Shown piece after piece: positions 21,390-21,655 of a stretch of DNA of 21,655 nt (position 1 is the stretch's first letter; each line of letters begins with the position of its first letter). A model generated the notes under the pieces. That model was not told the origin of the DNA, did not search any database, and was given only the letters and a program-made list of their open reading frames with translations. Origin of the DNA: CALKCV01 sp964619285. Its GTDB lineage: Bacteria; Cyanobacteriota; Cyanobacteriia; Cyanobacteriales; Microcoleaceae. The stretch lies in NCBI GenBank assembly GCA_964619285.1, contig CAZUCT010000109.1, forward strand, positions 1-21,655. Reading direction: 5' to 3'. The position numbers and the translations under genes were made by a program.

Positions 21390-21655
21390 TTACGACCGAC
21401 CGACTGGGGAGACTGCTTTAACGCATTTTTCGACTAGAGGCATGACCTTATCGAGATCCTGCCAGCCGAGAATTTCTGTTACTTTCTTTTCCAAATTCTT
21501 GTAAGTTCTGAAAAATTCGGCAATTTCATCTAATCGGTGGGGCGCGATCTTGCTGAGAGATGTAACACCAGCAAAGCGAGGGTCTTTATCGGGAACGCAG
21601 AGAATTTTCTCGTCGCGATCGCCCCCATCAATCATTTCTAACATTCCGATGGGAC
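21390..21655 (-). CDS. ppa: Inorganic pyrophosphatase, C-terminal part
   Basis: Only the last 88 or so residues are in the window; the gene runs off the right edge, so there is no start codon to choose. The visible part begins PIGMLEMIDGGDRDEKILCV and continues with SLSKIAPHRLDEIAEFFRTY and LGWQDLDKVMPLVEKCVKAV. This is the C-terminal half of soluble family I pyrophosphatases, with the conserved metal-binding Asp residues in DGGDRDEK. The enzyme hydrolyses pyrophosphate to two phosphates in the cytosol and pulls biosynthetic reactions forward. It converges on the GT4 gene with a 12-bp gap. Confidence 0.93.
   Translation of the reverse strand, partial: PIGMLEMIDGGDRDEKILCVPDKDPRFAGVTSLSKIAPHRLDEIAEFFRTYKNLEKKVTEILGWQDLDKVMPLVEKCVKAVSPVGRS

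Overview
The window looks like chromosomal DNA of a filamentous cyanobacterium, probably of the Oscillatoria/Microcoleus/Phormidium type. This is inferred from the many GCGATCGC (HIP1) octamers inside and between genes, from several arrays of short heptanucleotide repeats in spacers, and from cyanobacterial families such as DUF3318, Uma2/DUF820 and a STAS-fused sugar transferase. I saw no tRNA, rRNA, CRISPR array or transposase.

Layout. 1-201: tandem hairpin repeats and a heptamer array. 204-1098 (minus): a small hypothetical gene and an Uma2-family nuclease-like gene. 1264-2511 (plus): argD, an acetylornithine-type aminotransferase. 2578-6692 (plus): a glycosylation-type cluster with a small protein (possibly SCP2-like), a GT1/GT28-type glycosyltransferase, and a 711-residue protein that joins two FkbM methyltransferase domains to a GT11-like fucosyltransferase domain. 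6948-7817 (plus): a four-helix membrane protein of the DUF4231/SLATT type with a good promoter and terminator. 7946-12159 (minus): three tandem secreted paralogues built on a DUF642-like galactose-binding fold. They share a signal peptide and promoter but have different C-termini; the middle one carries an integrin-beta-like I domain. 12483-16963 (minus): a putative isoprenoid locus, reading polyprenyl diphosphate synthase with a membrane anchor and an Asn-Gly linker, then a 509-residue protein of unknown family with an internal duplication, then a CrtC/AttH-like lipocalin-fold protein. 16964-18148 is mostly AT-rich repeat-bearing spacer. 18149-18811 (plus): a DUF3318 membrane protein ended by a palindrome. 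19015-21377 (plus): a STAS-sugar transferase fusion and a WcaI-like GT4 glycosyltransferase, suggesting exopolysaccharide initiation and elongation. 21390-21655 (minus): the 3' part of inorganic pyrophosphatase, cut by the window edge.

How the genes may work together. Much of the window concerns the cell surface: glycan-building enzymes at both ends, and in the middle a secreted family whose modular build suggests binding of glycan or matrix. The most unusual points are the integrin-beta-like headpiece fused to a DUF642 domain inside a family that shows recent gene conversion, the three-gene prenyl-synthase locus, and the FkbM-FkbM-GT11 fusion. All functional statements come from reading motifs by eye; no search was run.
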